From assembly GCF_938029845.1 (NCBI RefSeq), contig NZ_CALHGG010000165.1, forward strand, positions 1-24,849: DNA of 24,849 bases, written 5' to 3'. The stretch is from an uncultured Capnocytophaga sp. Lineage in GTDB: Bacteria > Bacteroidota > Bacteroidia > Flavobacteriales > Flavobacteriaceae. The translations under genes were made by a program, and so were the position numbers. Below the pieces are notes generated by a model. The model searched no databases and was not told the DNA's origin. It saw only the letters and a program-made list of their open reading frames with translations. Positions 1 to 8,461 of the stretch are shown here, one piece after another. The stretch's first letter is position 1, and each line of letters opens with the position of its first letter.

Positions 1-64
1 GCTGGTTCAGAGCATCTGCCTTACAAGCAGAGGGTCACTGGTTCGAATCCAGTAGGACCCACCA
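1..64 (+). tRNA. tRNA-Val (TAC), 5' end missing
   Basis: The window opens inside the D-arm of a tRNA. The anticodon stem is TCTGC/GCAGA around the loop CTTACAA, giving anticodon TAC at 22-24, which reads valine codons. The T-arm holds GGTTCGAATCC. The 3' acceptor strand AGGACCC is followed by discriminator A at 61 and an encoded CCA at 62-64. About 14 bases of the 5' end lie outside the window, so acceptor pairing cannot be checked. Confidence 0.9.
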
Positions 65-82
65 CTAAAACAGTAAAAGGTA

Positions 83-110
83 AAAAGTAAAAGACAAACT
101 TTTATTTTTT
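83..110 (+). terminator. Weak terminator-like hairpin after tRNA-Val
   Basis: AAAAGTAAAAG pairs with CTTTTATTTTT across a five-base loop (ACAAA), with one G-T pair and further T-runs downstream. The stem is almost all A-T, so stability is doubtful. Its place just behind the tRNA is the main support. Confidence 0.35.
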
Positions 111-425
111 ATCTTTTTGTTTTTATAACTCCTTTTAGCAACAACCTAAAGTCTGTTCTTTCTTAGAATACAATTCTACAACTTTCTAAAAAACAATTTA
201 TTGCATTTTTTCCTAATTAGATTACACAGGCTTTTTGGTTAGCATTAAAAGCTGCATACCTATATCTGACACAAGCCGCAAACTCGCATCAATGTAGGTT
301 AGTTATTGCCCTATTCATACCTATTTTTGCCGCTCCATTCACACTTACCTAATTACTTTTCACCTAATAAAATGTTGTTAAAAAATTTTTCCTCTCAAAA
401 GAGGTATTTATTTACATAATTTTCA

Positions 426-433
426 TATATTTG
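426..433 (+). promoter_or_regulatory. Promoter -7 element for secDF
   Basis: TATATTTG matches the Bacteroidetes TAnnTTTG element and lies 33 bases before the secDF ATG. No clear TTTG is seen about 20 bases upstream. Confidence 0.6.
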
Positions 434-466
434 CACGTTTTTTGAAATAGTATAAATCATTGTAAA

Positions 467-3400
467 ATGCAAAACAAAGGATTAGTAAAATTATTTGCCT
501 TACTCTTTGGTTTAGTGAGCATTTATCAGCTCTCCTTTACCTTTGTAGCAAATCGTCAAGAGAAAAAAGCAGAAGAATTTGCAGCCCTAAAAGTACCTAC
601 TTCCGTAGAAGATTATTCACATAAGCGTGAAAAGATAGTAAGCCATTATTTGGATTCTATCGCCAACGAGACTGTGTATCACTTAGGGATAGCCAGTTAC
701 ACCTTCAAGGAAGTAAAAGAGAGAGAGCTCAAACAAGGGCTTGACCTTAAGGGAGGTATTAACGTAACCCTACAAATATCTGTACATGATATTCTTCGTG
801 GGCTTGCAGATAATTCCAAGAATGCTGACTTTGAAAAAGCTTTAGCACAGGCCGACAAGCGTCTTCGTGAAACCGACCAAAGCTATATAGACCTTTTCTT
901 TGAGGCTTTCGAAGCTACTGGGGCTAAATTGGCTTCAGCTGACATCTTCGGTAACAAAACCCTTAGCTCTCAGATTACTCCACAAATGAGTAACTCTCAG
1001 GTGCAACCTATCATCAGAAGAAAAGTAGATGAATCCATCTCCTCTGCCTTCGAAGTATTGCGCAAGCGTATTGATAAGTTTGGGGTTACTAATCCTGATA
1101 TTAAGAAATTGGGTAACTCAGGTCGTATCTCCGTGGAACTTCCTGGTGCTAAGGATATTTCACGTGTGAAAAACCTTTTGCAAAGTACTGCCCAATTGGA
1201 GTTCTGGGAAACCTTCAAGGCTTCAGACTTTACTATGTTCTTTGGTCAGCTCAACGCTGCCCTACAAGCTAAGGAAGCTCCTGCTAAAGCGGAGGAAACT
1301 ACTCCTGCTGAGGCTACTACTACCGCTACAGATACCCTTGCGACTGCAGCTACAGACAGCTTGGCTCGTAATCAGGTAGATGAACTCTTAAGCAAAACTA
1401 CTGAAGAGAAAAAAGATACTTTGGCTCCTGCTCAAAAGAATCCCCTATATGACCTCTTCCAGCTAACTCAAGGAGAAAACTCTCCTTCCATAGGCTATTT
1501 CTTAGCAGCTGATACTACCAAATTACTTTCTTACCTTCGTGGTGATGAAGCTAAGAGGTTAATGCCTGCCGAGCTTAAGAACGCTAAGTTCGTATTTGGT
1601 AAGCCACACAAGTTGGACAACCTCCAACAGCTCTACCGCCTATTCATGCCTTACGAATATGAGCAAGTTCATGCCGCTGAGGCTAAAACCTTTAAGGATC
1701 GTTTGCAAGGCCTTTTGCGTAAATCTGACCTTGTAGAACTATATGCATTACGTGGAAACCGCACCAATGAACCACCACTTAACGGAGGGGTAGTTACAGA
1801 TGCAGTACAAACTTATGACAACCACAACCAGCCTTGTGTATCCATGAATATGAATAGTGAAGGCGCTAAAATATGGGAAAACCTTACAGGAAAAGTATTT
1901 ACTGAAAAAGGAAATATCGCTATCGTACTGGATAATATCGTATATTCTGCTCCTAGTGTTACCTCTGGCCCTATTGCAGGAGGTAGTACCCAGATTACAG
2001 GTAACTTTACCGTATTGGAAGCACAGGACTTAGCCAACGTACTCCGTGCTGGTAAATTGCCTGCCTCTGCCGATATCGTACAATCAGTAGTGGTAGGGCC
2101 TTCTTTAGGACAAGAAGCGATCACCAGCGGATTTATCTCTTTTGCTATTGCAGGGCTAATCATCTTCTTCTGGATGCTCTTCTACTATGGTCGTGCAGGG
2201 GTTTTTGCTGATATCGCCTTACTCTTCAATATCCTACTTATGTTCGGTATCCTAGTGAGTATCAATTCCGTACTTACCCTCCCTGGTATTGCGGGTATCG
2301 TACTTACCATAGGTATGTCCATAGATGCGAATGTCATTATCTTCGAGCGTATCCGAGAGGAGTTAAGGAATGGTAAAGCACTCACTCAAGCCATTCAGGA
2401 TGGATTTAGCCATGCAATTACCTCCGTACTTGATGCCAATATCACCACTTTCCTTACAGGGGCAGTGCTCTTTATCTTCGGTAGCGGACCTATCAAAGGT
2501 TTTGCCACTACCTTGATGATTGGTATTATAACCACTATCTTTACCGCTGTATTTATCACTCGCTTACTTATCGATCGATATGTAGCCAAAGGTAAAGACC
2601 TTTCTTTCAGTACTTCCATCACTAAGAATCTTTTGGCCAATGTGAATGTAGATTTCCTTTCTAAGAGAAAAGTATGGTATGCTATCTCTGGAATACTTAT
2701 TCTCATTAGCTTAGGATCTATGTTTACCCGTGGTTTTGACCAAGGTATTGACTTTGTAGGAGGTCGTTCTTACCAAGTACGTTTTAAGAACCCAGTAGAA
2801 ACTCAGAAAGTGGCTAGCCTTCTGAAGAAATCTTTAGGTTCTGTAGAGGTGAAAACCTTTGGAGCTGCTAACCAAGTACGTATCTCTACCAAGTACAAAT
2901 ACAATGACGAAAGTACCCAAACCGATAATGAAATCCAAGAAATCCTCTACAAAGATCTACAACCTGTCATGGGTGAGCAGATCTCCTATGAAGAGTTCAT
3001 GAGTGGTGAAGGACTTGGGGTAATGAAGTCCGACAAGACAGGGCCAAGTATTGCTGAAGATATTAAGAGCAGTGCTGTATGGGCAATTATCGGTTCGCTT
3101 ATCATTATCTTCGGATATATCCTAGCACGTTTCCGCAAATGGCAATTCTCTATGGGAGCTGTAGCCGCCCTTACCCATGACGTGATTATCACTTTGGGGG
3201 CATTCTCTTTGCTCTATTCTGTGATGCCATTTAGCCTTGAGATAGACCAACAGTTTATCGCGGCAATCCTTACCGTAATTGGTTATTCCTTGAACGATAC
3301 GGTGATTATCTTTGACCGTATCCGTGAAGAAATAGGTAAGAGTGGCTGGAGTGCTCAAACACTCAACCATGCGATCAGCACTACTCTAAGCCGTACGCTG

Positions 3401-3607
3401 AACACCTCCCTTACTACCTTGCTTACCCTCTTGGCGATATTCATCTTTGGTGGGGAAACCCTCAGAGGCTTCATGTTTGCCATGATTATCGGGGTAGTTG
3501 TTGGTACTTATTCTTCTATCTTCGTAGCTACTCCATTGGTATATGATACTTCCAAAGGTGAACGAAAAAAAGAAGAAACAAAAGAAGTAGAAGAACATAA
3601 AAAATAA
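467..3607 (+). CDS. secDF: Protein translocase subunit SecDF (fused SecD-SecF)
   Basis: This is the proton-driven accessory motor of the Sec translocon, which pulls exported proteins across the inner membrane. At 1046 residues it carries SecD and SecF in one chain, as is usual in Bacteroidetes. An N-terminal membrane helix (about residues 8-27) precedes the SecD signature GLDLKGG at 91-97. A block of SecD membrane helices starts near residue 550. The SecF half begins around residue 725, with the signature GIDFVGG near 760, and has its own helix block. An Ala/Thr/Glu-rich, low-complexity stretch at about 265-325 sits inside the periplasmic SecD part and is probably a lineage-specific linker. 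The ATG start gives a normal N-terminal anchor. The gene stands alone with its own promoter and terminator. Confidence 0.97.
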   Translation: MQNKGLVKLFALLFGLVSIYQLSFTFVANRQEKKAEEFAALKVPTSVEDYSHKREKIVSHYLDSIANETVYHLGIASYTFKEVKERELKQGLDLKGGINVTLQISVHDILRGLADNSKNADFEKALAQADKRLRETDQSYIDLFFEAFEATGAKLASADIFGNKTLSSQITPQMSNSQVQPIIRRKVDESISSAFEVLRKRIDKFGVTNPDIKKLGNSGRISVELPGAKDISRVKNLLQSTAQLEFWETFKASDFTMFFGQLNAALQAKEAPAKAEETTPAEATTTATDTLATAATDSLARNQVDELLSKTTEEKKDTLAPAQKNPLYDLFQLTQGENSPSIGYFLAADTTKLLSYLRGDEAKRLMPAELKNAKFVFGKPHKLDNLQQLYRLFMPYEYEQVHAAEAKTFKDRLQGLLRKSDLVELYALRGNRTNEPPLNGGVVTDAVQTYDNHNQPCVSMNMNSEGAKIWENLTGKVFTEKGNIAIVLDNIVYSAPSVTSGPIAGGSTQITGNFTVLEAQDLANVLRAGKLPASADIVQSVVVGPSLGQEAITSGFISFAIAGLIIFFWMLFYYGRAGVFADIALLFNILLMFGILVSINSVLTLPGIAGIVLTIGMSIDANVIIFERIREELRNGKALTQAIQDGFSHAITSVLDANITTFLTGAVLFIFGSGPIKGFATTLMIGIITTIFTAVFITRLLIDRYVAKGKDLSFSTSITKNLLANVNVDFLSKRKVWYAISGILILISLGSMFTRGFDQGIDFVGGRSYQVRFKNPVETQKVASLLKKSLGSVEVKTFGAANQVRISTKYKYNDESTQTDNEIQEILYKDLQPVMGEQISYEEFMSGEGLGVMKSDKTGPSIAEDIKSSAVWAIIGSLIIIFGYILARFRKWQFSMGAVAALTHDVIITLGAFSLLYSVMPFSLEIDQQFIAAILTVIGYSLNDTVIIFDRIREEIGKSGWSAQTLNHAISTTLSRTLNTSLTTLLTLLAIFIFGGETLRGFMFAMIIGVVVGTYSSIFVATPLVYDTSKGERKKEETKEVEEHKK

Positions 3608-3642
3608 TTTACTTCATTGTCATATTATTTACTAATATTGTA

Positions 3643-3675
3643 AAATCTGTGGGGAGTGTTCCCCACAGATTTTTT
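3643..3675 (+). terminator. Rho-independent terminator after secDF
   Basis: A perfect 13-bp stem, AAATCTGTGGGGA with TCCCCACAGATTT around the loop GTGT, runs into a T-tract. It lies 35 bases after the secDF stop. The longest open frame of the next gene would begin inside its loop, which argues for that gene's later ATG. Confidence 0.9.
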
Positions 3676-3682
3676 AGCATTT

Positions 3683-4942
3683 ATGAAAGATATAGCTGAT
3701 GTAATTATTATAGGAGCTGGTGCTTGTGGACTTTTCACCGCTATCAATATAGCTGAAAAAGCCCCTCATATACGCATACGAATCCTTGAAAAAAGCAAAG
3801 AAGCCCTTAGCAAAGTACGTATCTCTGGCGGAGGACGCTGTAACCTTACCAATGGAGAGACAAACCCACGCGAATTTGTCAAGAACTACCCTCGTGGTAA
3901 CCGTGAGCTATTGGGCGTATTTTCCCGCTTTTCTCCCCAAGATACCGTCCGCTGGTTCTCTTGGCATGGAGTAGCCATAAAGCAAGAAGCTGATGGCCGT
4001 ATGTTCCCCCAGTCCAACAGCTCCCAAACGATTATAGACTGTTTCCTTTCCTTGGCCAAGAAGTATGGCATTGAGATTCTATACCAGCAAAACATCCATG
4101 CTTTTTCCTATGAGCAGGAGGTATGGAAGGTGGTCGGAAATGATACTTTCTATGGCCGACACTTGGTAGTCACCACAGGAAGTAATCCTAAGATATGGAA
4201 GCTATTGGCCGAGTTAGGACATACCATTGTACCGCCCGTCCCCTCTCTCTTTACCTTTGCCACAAAGGATTTTTTTATAGAGGGACTAGCTGGAGTAAGT
4301 AAGCAAGTAAGTGCCAAACTATTGGATAGCCATTTGGCTCCACTAAAAATACCCCTTATAGACAAACAAGGACTTGTAGGAGCACTACTTATCACCCACT
4401 GGGGTTTTAGTGGTCCTGCCGTGCTTAAGCTCTCCGCCTTTGCCGCGAGAATCTTGGCTGAATTGGAGTACAAGTTTGCCCTACAAATCAACTGGTTAGC
4501 CGAAGGGGAAGAGATCCTTAACGCTGAGGAGACCCTCTCTATTTTGCAAGAAGAAAAGCAAAAGCATCCCCGCAAGGAAATGCAGAATCATTGTCCTTTT
4601 TCCCTAACTAAAAAGCTATGGAACAAGCTCTTAGATCGTTCAGGGGTACTCCCTCACCAGCTATGGGCGGAGCTGAACAAAGGACAGTTACACACCTTAG
4701 CTCAAACCTTAACCGCTAGTACTTTCCTTATTCATGACAAAGCCCCCTTCAAGGAAGAGTTTGTTACCGCCGGAGGCGTTTCCCTCAAGGAGATAGATTT
4801 CAAGAACTTCCGTTCTAAGCTATTCCCTACGCTCTATATAGGAGGAGAAGCCTTGGATATAGATGCCGTTACAGGTGGCTATAACTTCCAAAACGCTTGG
4901 AGTGGCGGCTACCTGATCGCAGAAGGAGTGACAAGTGAATAG
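3683..4942 (+). CDS. BaiN/YhiN (HI0933)-family NAD(P)/FAD-dependent oxidoreductase
   Basis: This 419-residue flavoprotein belongs to the family annotated HI0933-like, YhiN or BaiN. Visible marks are the N-terminal FAD-binding Rossmann motif GAGACG (11-16), the family signature RISGGGRCNLTN (about 46-57), and a C-terminal block with GGVSLKEID and GGEALDIDAVTGGYN that closes the FAD site. Family members are soluble and FAD-bound. The physiological substrate of most is unknown, and the bile-acid role of the namesake should not be assumed here. I chose the ATG at 3683: an upstream in-frame GTG at 3656 lies in the loop of the secDF terminator and would add nine residues before the Rossmann strand. 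tatD follows after a repetitive 66-base leader. Confidence 0.88.
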   Translation: MKDIADVIIIGAGACGLFTAINIAEKAPHIRIRILEKSKEALSKVRISGGGRCNLTNGETNPREFVKNYPRGNRELLGVFSRFSPQDTVRWFSWHGVAIKQEADGRMFPQSNSSQTIIDCFLSLAKKYGIEILYQQNIHAFSYEQEVWKVVGNDTFYGRHLVVTTGSNPKIWKLLAELGHTIVPPVPSLFTFATKDFFIEGLAGVSKQVSAKLLDSHLAPLKIPLIDKQGLVGALLITHWGFSGPAVLKLSAFAARILAELEYKFALQINWLAEGEEILNAEETLSILQEEKQKHPRKEMQNHCPFSLTKKLWNKLLDRSGVLPHQLWAELNKGQLHTLAQTLTASTFLIHDKAPFKEEFVTAGGVSLKEIDFKNFRSKLFPTLYIGGEALDIDAVTGGYNFQNAWSGGYLIAEGVTSE

Positions 4943-5008
4943 CGAATAGTGAAGAATGAAAAGTGAATAACTAATAACTCAAAATTTAAAATTCAAAACT
5001 AAGAACTA
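4931..5008 (+). repeat. Degenerate short repeats in the tatD leader
   Basis: From the end of the flavoprotein gene to the tatD ATG the DNA consists of variants of GTGAATAGCGAATAGTGAA, then AACTAATAACT, then AAAATTTAAAATTCAAAACT. It does not look coding beyond 4942. Similar repetitive leaders, with different words, occur before other genes in this window. Confidence 0.6.
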
Positions 5009-5803
5009 ATGATAGATATAGGCCTAAACCTAACCAACCGACAATTTGTCCACGACCAAGAAGAACTCCTCTACCGTGCTGAGGAGGCGGGCGTAACCCA
5101 AATGATACTCACCGGCACCTCTCTTCGCAGTAGCAAAGAATCCTTTGCGCTTGCCAAGGGCTACCCTACCCTACTCTATAGCACCGCAGGAGTACACCCC
5201 CATAATGCTAAGACGATGAACGAACAGACCATTCCCCAGCTCAGCACACTACTGAAGGAAAAACAAGTGGTTGCTGTAGGAGAATGTGGATTAGATTTTG
5301 ATCGCGATTTCTCGCCACGCCCCGTACAAGAGCAGTGTTTTCGTGCCCAACTTGCCCTTGCTCAAGAAGTGCAAAAGCCACTATTCCTACACGAGCGCGC
5401 TGCCTTTGACCAATTTGTAGGGATTCTCAAGGATTACACCCATCTCCCCAAGGGTGTAGTACATTGCTTTACAGGCAGTTTGAGTGAGGTAAAAACCTAC
5501 CTTGAGGCAGGTTACTATATTGGTTTTACAGGTGCCATTAGTGACACCCGCCGATTTGCTTTCTTGGAAGAGGTAGTCCGTTATGTACCCTTAGAACATA
5601 TACTTATAGAGACCGATGCGCCCTTTATGCTTCCCAAGAATATGCCTGCACATGTGCTAAACCCTCGAGATAAACGGCGCAATGAACCCGCTTACCTCCC
5701 CTATGTAGCGCAAAGTATCGCTCACTTTAAGAAAATTAGCGTCAAGGAAGTAGCGGAGACAACCAGTAAGAATGCGAAAGAGCTTTTCTCCCTTAGTGAG
5801 TAA
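5009..5803 (+). CDS. tatD: TatD family metal-dependent hydrolase / 3'-5' DNase
   Basis: The 264-residue protein matches TatD proper rather than its YcfH/YabD relatives: it starts DIGLNLT instead of DxHxH, and ends with RRNEPAYLPYVAQSIAH, a TatD signature. Metal-binding residues expected for the TIM-barrel amidohydrolase fold are visible: E92 in GECGLDF, H128 in FLHERA, H152 in HCFTG and D203 in ETDAP. Family members are cytoplasmic Mg-dependent DNases linked to DNA repair; despite the name they are not needed for Tat export. The start is the first ATG, with no in-frame alternative that keeps the first strand. The stop codon lies inside the hairpin that follows. Confidence 0.93.
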   Translation: MIDIGLNLTNRQFVHDQEELLYRAEEAGVTQMILTGTSLRSSKESFALAKGYPTLLYSTAGVHPHNAKTMNEQTIPQLSTLLKEKQVVAVGECGLDFDRDFSPRPVQEQCFRAQLALAQEVQKPLFLHERAAFDQFVGILKDYTHLPKGVVHCFTGSLSEVKTYLEAGYYIGFTGAISDTRRFAFLEEVVRYVPLEHILIETDAPFMLPKNMPAHVLNPRDKRRNEPAYLPYVAQSIAHFKKISVKEVAETTSKNAKELFSLSE

Positions 5804-5816
5804 GGGGAAAAGCTCT
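5779..5816 (+). terminator. Hairpin overlapping the tatD stop codon
   Basis: AGAGCTTTTCTCCCTTA pairs with TAAGGGGAAAAGCTCT with one bulged base. The right arm begins at the tatD TAA. No clean T-tract follows, so it may be a processing or stabilising hairpin rather than a strict intrinsic terminator. Confidence 0.6.
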
Positions 5817-5855
5817 CTCAGACTTAGGAAACTTGTACTCTATGGAACACTATCT

Positions 5856-7157
5856 TCATATATCCTCATCATTGTCTTCATCCATCGTTTCATCTCCTTC
5901 AACTATTCTCTTTATTTCTTCTTTATCCCATTGGAGTACTCCTTGACATACTAAGCTTTCATATATATTCTCAATAGCATTATTTCTATCCTCTCGTGGT
6001 TGTCTCTTATTCAACAAATTACAATCTTCTAAATAAGAGCAATAGGATTCTAAAATACCTCTTTTCGATATTTCGTATTCCCGATATTTTTCTTCTATTT
6101 CGTCCGTATCTACATCTTTTATTATTGCGGCTTCTTGCTGCCAATTATAGATACTCCAATTCATCTTAGCATCAAAAATAGGTTCGGCTTTGATATAAAA
6201 TTTATCCATAGGAAAAATACGGACAATATCATCATATATATTTCTGATAATGACAGTATTGCCACTGACCTCTAACTTTCCCTTTATAGAGAAATTTGTT
6301 TCTATTTCCTTTGGCCATACTTTTTTTGCTCTTGTTTGGACTACATGCTTCTGATAGGGCTTTTTATGAAAATCATTATACTGGTAGAATCCCTCTCTAT
6401 CATAATAATCGCCATATTCATATACAGTAGTATCTACAAGGGCTGTTATCTGAATTTCTTCTACACCCTCCAAGGGGAGATACGTATATAGGAATTTTAC
6501 GCCTAACAAATCCTCTAAGTTCTTTCTGTTTTTCAAAAAATATTTTGGAAGGACTTGACCATTATTAAGAGCCTCTACTATTTCCTGACAAACACAAGGT
6601 ATATAACAACGCTCTAGAAAACAAAGACCTATATTGTATACCCAATTCTCTATAGTACTTATTCTTACAAAAACTTCTTCAAAAGAAGCATATGTTTTTC
6701 TTGCTATTCTTTGCATTGTTTGAGATAATCTCTTGTCATTTCCCTCCTGCTTATACGCTATCATAAAAACCTCCTTCCCATTGGCATCTGCTGTTTGTTT
6801 TATTCCGATATAGATCAGATTGCTATCTTCTATATAAGCAGACATAACAAAATCTATTCCTTCAAAAACAGTACTATCTATCTCATACCTATATTGCCCC
6901 TTAGCTTCATTGGCGATTCGCTCCTTATCACCTTCATTATATTCATAATATTCTTCCTTATAGGCTATGATGACATCAACTATTTCTTTTTTTGTTACTT
7001 GTGGTATATCAATTGCAATAGCCTCAATAACTTCTTCAAACTCCCTTATATTGAGACAACTATTATATCCAAGATAAGGTAGTACTTTCCTATATGAAGA
7101 TAGGATTGTTTCCCTTAGCTTTTCAGGTAATTGAGATTCATGATCTAACAAATTCAT
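5856..7157 (-). CDS. Hypothetical protein, 433 aa, paralogous to its upstream neighbour
   Basis: I do not recognise a named family. The 433-residue product is acidic and tyrosine-rich, has no signal peptide or membrane helix, and ends in a very acidic tail (DETMDEDNDEDI). Residues about 153-330 align with residues 51-220 of the gene just upstream: SFEEVF near 158 matches SFEEAF, and VSGNTVIIRN near 297-306 matches VSGNTIIIKN, followed in both by an IVRxFPxDK motif and an AEP motif. The N-terminal 150 residues and C-terminal 100 have no counterpart there. It lies 32 bases after its paralog on the same strand, so the two are probably cotranscribed. The AT-rich setting with a SUKH-type gene nearby suggests an immunity or accessory role, which is inference only. 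Confidence 0.8.
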   Translation of the reverse strand: MNLLDHESQLPEKLRETILSSYRKVLPYLGYNSCLNIREFEEVIEAIAIDIPQVTKKEIVDVIIAYKEEYYEYNEGDKERIANEAKGQYRYEIDSTVFEGIDFVMSAYIEDSNLIYIGIKQTADANGKEVFMIAYKQEGNDKRLSQTMQRIARKTYASFEEVFVRISTIENWVYNIGLCFLERCYIPCVCQEIVEALNNGQVLPKYFLKNRKNLEDLLGVKFLYTYLPLEGVEEIQITALVDTTVYEYGDYYDREGFYQYNDFHKKPYQKHVVQTRAKKVWPKEIETNFSIKGKLEVSGNTVIIRNIYDDIVRIFPMDKFYIKAEPIFDAKMNWSIYNWQQEAAIIKDVDTDEIEEKYREYEISKRGILESYCSYLEDCNLLNKRQPREDRNNAIENIYESLVCQGVLQWDKEEIKRIVEGDETMDEDNDEDI

Positions 7158-7189
7158 ATTTATCTATTCTTTAAATGTTCAACATTCAG

Positions 7190-7894
7190 TTATTCAACAA
7201 CATACCATCTTTCAGGATAGGTATCATAAGGTTCTGCCTCAAGGAGGTATTTGTCTGAGGGAAAAGTTCTTACAATCTGTCCCATTCTATTTTTTATGAT
7301 AATAGTATTGCCACTTACCGCTGCGATTCCTATATACTCCCAAGTATCATGTTCTTCCTTATAGGTTATAGTCTTATCTGTCTTTATCAGTAAGTACTTA
7401 AAGCCGTTCTCTATAATATATTGATTCATAGACTCATCATAATCATACACTTTGGTTTCCGTAATTTTCAGCGGAATAATCTTTATCAGCTGCCTACAAG
7501 GTGCATGCTCATCATATATTAGCTGCTTATCTATATCCTTCCCTAAGAGATAATACTCCCAAGAAGGTCTTGTTATATGAGTAAATTCACTTGGAGATAC
7601 TCCCATCTGATTTAGCACCGCTGAAAATTTCTTAAGGATGTATGCGCTGTATTGTGGTGCTACTTTATAACAGGTCTCCCTATACCAACCTTTTAGCCGA
7701 GCTATTCTTTCAAATGCTTCCTCAAAGGAGTCATAGATAGTATCCCTGTAATAGAACTTTTCCCCTTCAGGCGTTTCTTCTCTATCTATAGAAAAACTTT
7801 TTGTTTCAAATACCACCTTAGGTTTTTTATCATTATCTTTTTCTTGCTGTTGGAATATTCTGAAAAATTCCACTCTTCTTTCACGATTATCCAT
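7190..7894 (-). CDS. Hypothetical protein, 234 aa, first gene of the paralogous pair
   Basis: This unrecognised cytoplasmic-looking protein has no signal peptide or membrane segment. The N-terminus is charged (MDNRERRVEFFRIFQQQEKD). From about residue 51 to 220 it is a diverged copy of the middle of the downstream 433-residue protein. The strongest shared block is VSGNTIIIKNRMGQIVRTFP at 193-212, followed by an AEP motif. The protein ends soon after this block, so it is a compact version of the module with a different N-terminus. A -7-like element lies about 75 bases upstream on the same strand. Tandem, diverged paralogs of unknown function are common among immunity and effector genes. Confidence 0.8.
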   Translation of the reverse strand: MDNRERRVEFFRIFQQQEKDNDKKPKVVFETKSFSIDREETPEGEKFYYRDTIYDSFEEAFERIARLKGWYRETCYKVAPQYSAYILKKFSAVLNQMGVSPSEFTHITRPSWEYYLLGKDIDKQLIYDEHAPCRQLIKIIPLKITETKVYDYDESMNQYIIENGFKYLLIKTDKTITYKEEHDTWEYIGIAAVSGNTIIIKNRMGQIVRTFPSDKYLLEAEPYDTYPERWYVVE

Positions 7895-7969
7895 ATTACA
7901 ATATTTTTATTTCCCCCTACTCTATTACAGGCTTTTCGGGATACGCCCTTGTGATTCTTTTTCTGGAGA

Positions 7970-7977
7970 CAAAGATA
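7970..7977 (-). promoter_or_regulatory. Possible promoter -7 element for the paralogous pair
   Basis: On the minus strand this reads TATCTTTG, a full match to TAnnTTTG, 75 bases before the ATG at 7894. A TTTG upstream (7992-7995) is spaced only 14 bases, shorter than usual, so the upstream box is uncertain. The rest of 7895-8088 shows no gene. Confidence 0.45.
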
Positions 7978-8088
7978 TAGTTGTTGCTGGACAAAATGTG
8001 ACCGTCTTGTATATTTTTTTAAGAGAAATAGAGAATAGAGAGTCTATCTCCCTTATGGTTATTGATTATAGTAATAAAGAGCGAAATA

Positions 8089-8120
8089 TTTGTTTATTAG
8101 GAGAAAAATAACTACTTTTG
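8089..8120 (+). promoter_or_regulatory. Promoter TTTG-N20-TACTTTTG
   Basis: TTTG at 8089-8092 and TACTTTTG at 8113-8120 are separated by 20 bases, a full Bacteroidetes sigma-A type promoter. It lies 23 bases upstream of the ATG at 8144 and probably drives that gene and the SUKH gene behind it. Confidence 0.75.
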
Positions 8121-8143
8121 TATTATAGAATTTTCTTCCAGTT

Positions 8144-8437
8144 ATGCAAAAACAAAGAGTTGGTATTATCCATTTCCTTACTAAAGAAGAAGGCGGGCGA
8201 GAACAACCACCAACCACCGTTTTAGAGTATCGTCCTACCACTCATATCGCTCAGTTGGCTCAGCCCAATTGGAGTATCATCATTACCTTTGATAAGCCTA
8301 TGAAAGAGGGTCAATACAGTGCTTTGTGTCACGTAAGGTTTCTTTTCGACCATGCTCCTGAGTATATATTAGACGAACTCAAGGAAATGGAGGTCTATGA
8401 AGGAGCGAGAATCGTTGGAAAAATAGTGTTTGAATAG
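8144..8437 (+). CDS. Stand-alone EF-Tu domain 3-like protein
   Basis: The 97-residue protein resembles the C-terminal beta-barrel (domain 3) of elongation factor Tu with no GTPase domain. LTKEEGGR at 12-19 and YRP at 29-31 match the EF-Tu segment around LTKEEGGRHTPFF and the later YRPQFY. The C-terminus GARIVGKIVFE resembles the closing strand of that domain (EGGRTVGAGVV). In EF-Tu this barrel contacts tRNA and EF-Ts; the function of single-domain versions is unknown to me. It is not a truncated local tuf: the start has its own promoter and the body has diverged throughout. The SUKH-type gene follows 24 bases later, apparently in the same operon. Confidence 0.7.
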   Translation: MQKQRVGIIHFLTKEEGGREQPPTTVLEYRPTTHIAQLAQPNWSIIITFDKPMKEGQYSALCHVRFLFDHAPEYILDELKEMEVYEGARIVGKIVFE

Positions 8438-8461
8438 TGATATTATTAAAGAAAATACCTT

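Larger units (their letters stand above)
65..466. other. Intergenic region between tRNA-Val and secDF
   Basis: This 402-base stretch has no convincing coding frame on either strand. Its first 50 bases are A-rich and then T-rich and can fold as a weak terminator behind the tRNA. A TATTTTTG resembling a -7 element lies at 322-329 but lacks a well-spaced upstream box. The secDF promoter element lies at 426-433. I see nothing else in it. Confidence 0.6.

Noticed and set aside
3656..3682. Upstream GTG start for the flavoprotein
   Set aside because: It lies in the loop and right arm of the secDF terminator and adds residues ahead of the Rossmann strand with no family support.
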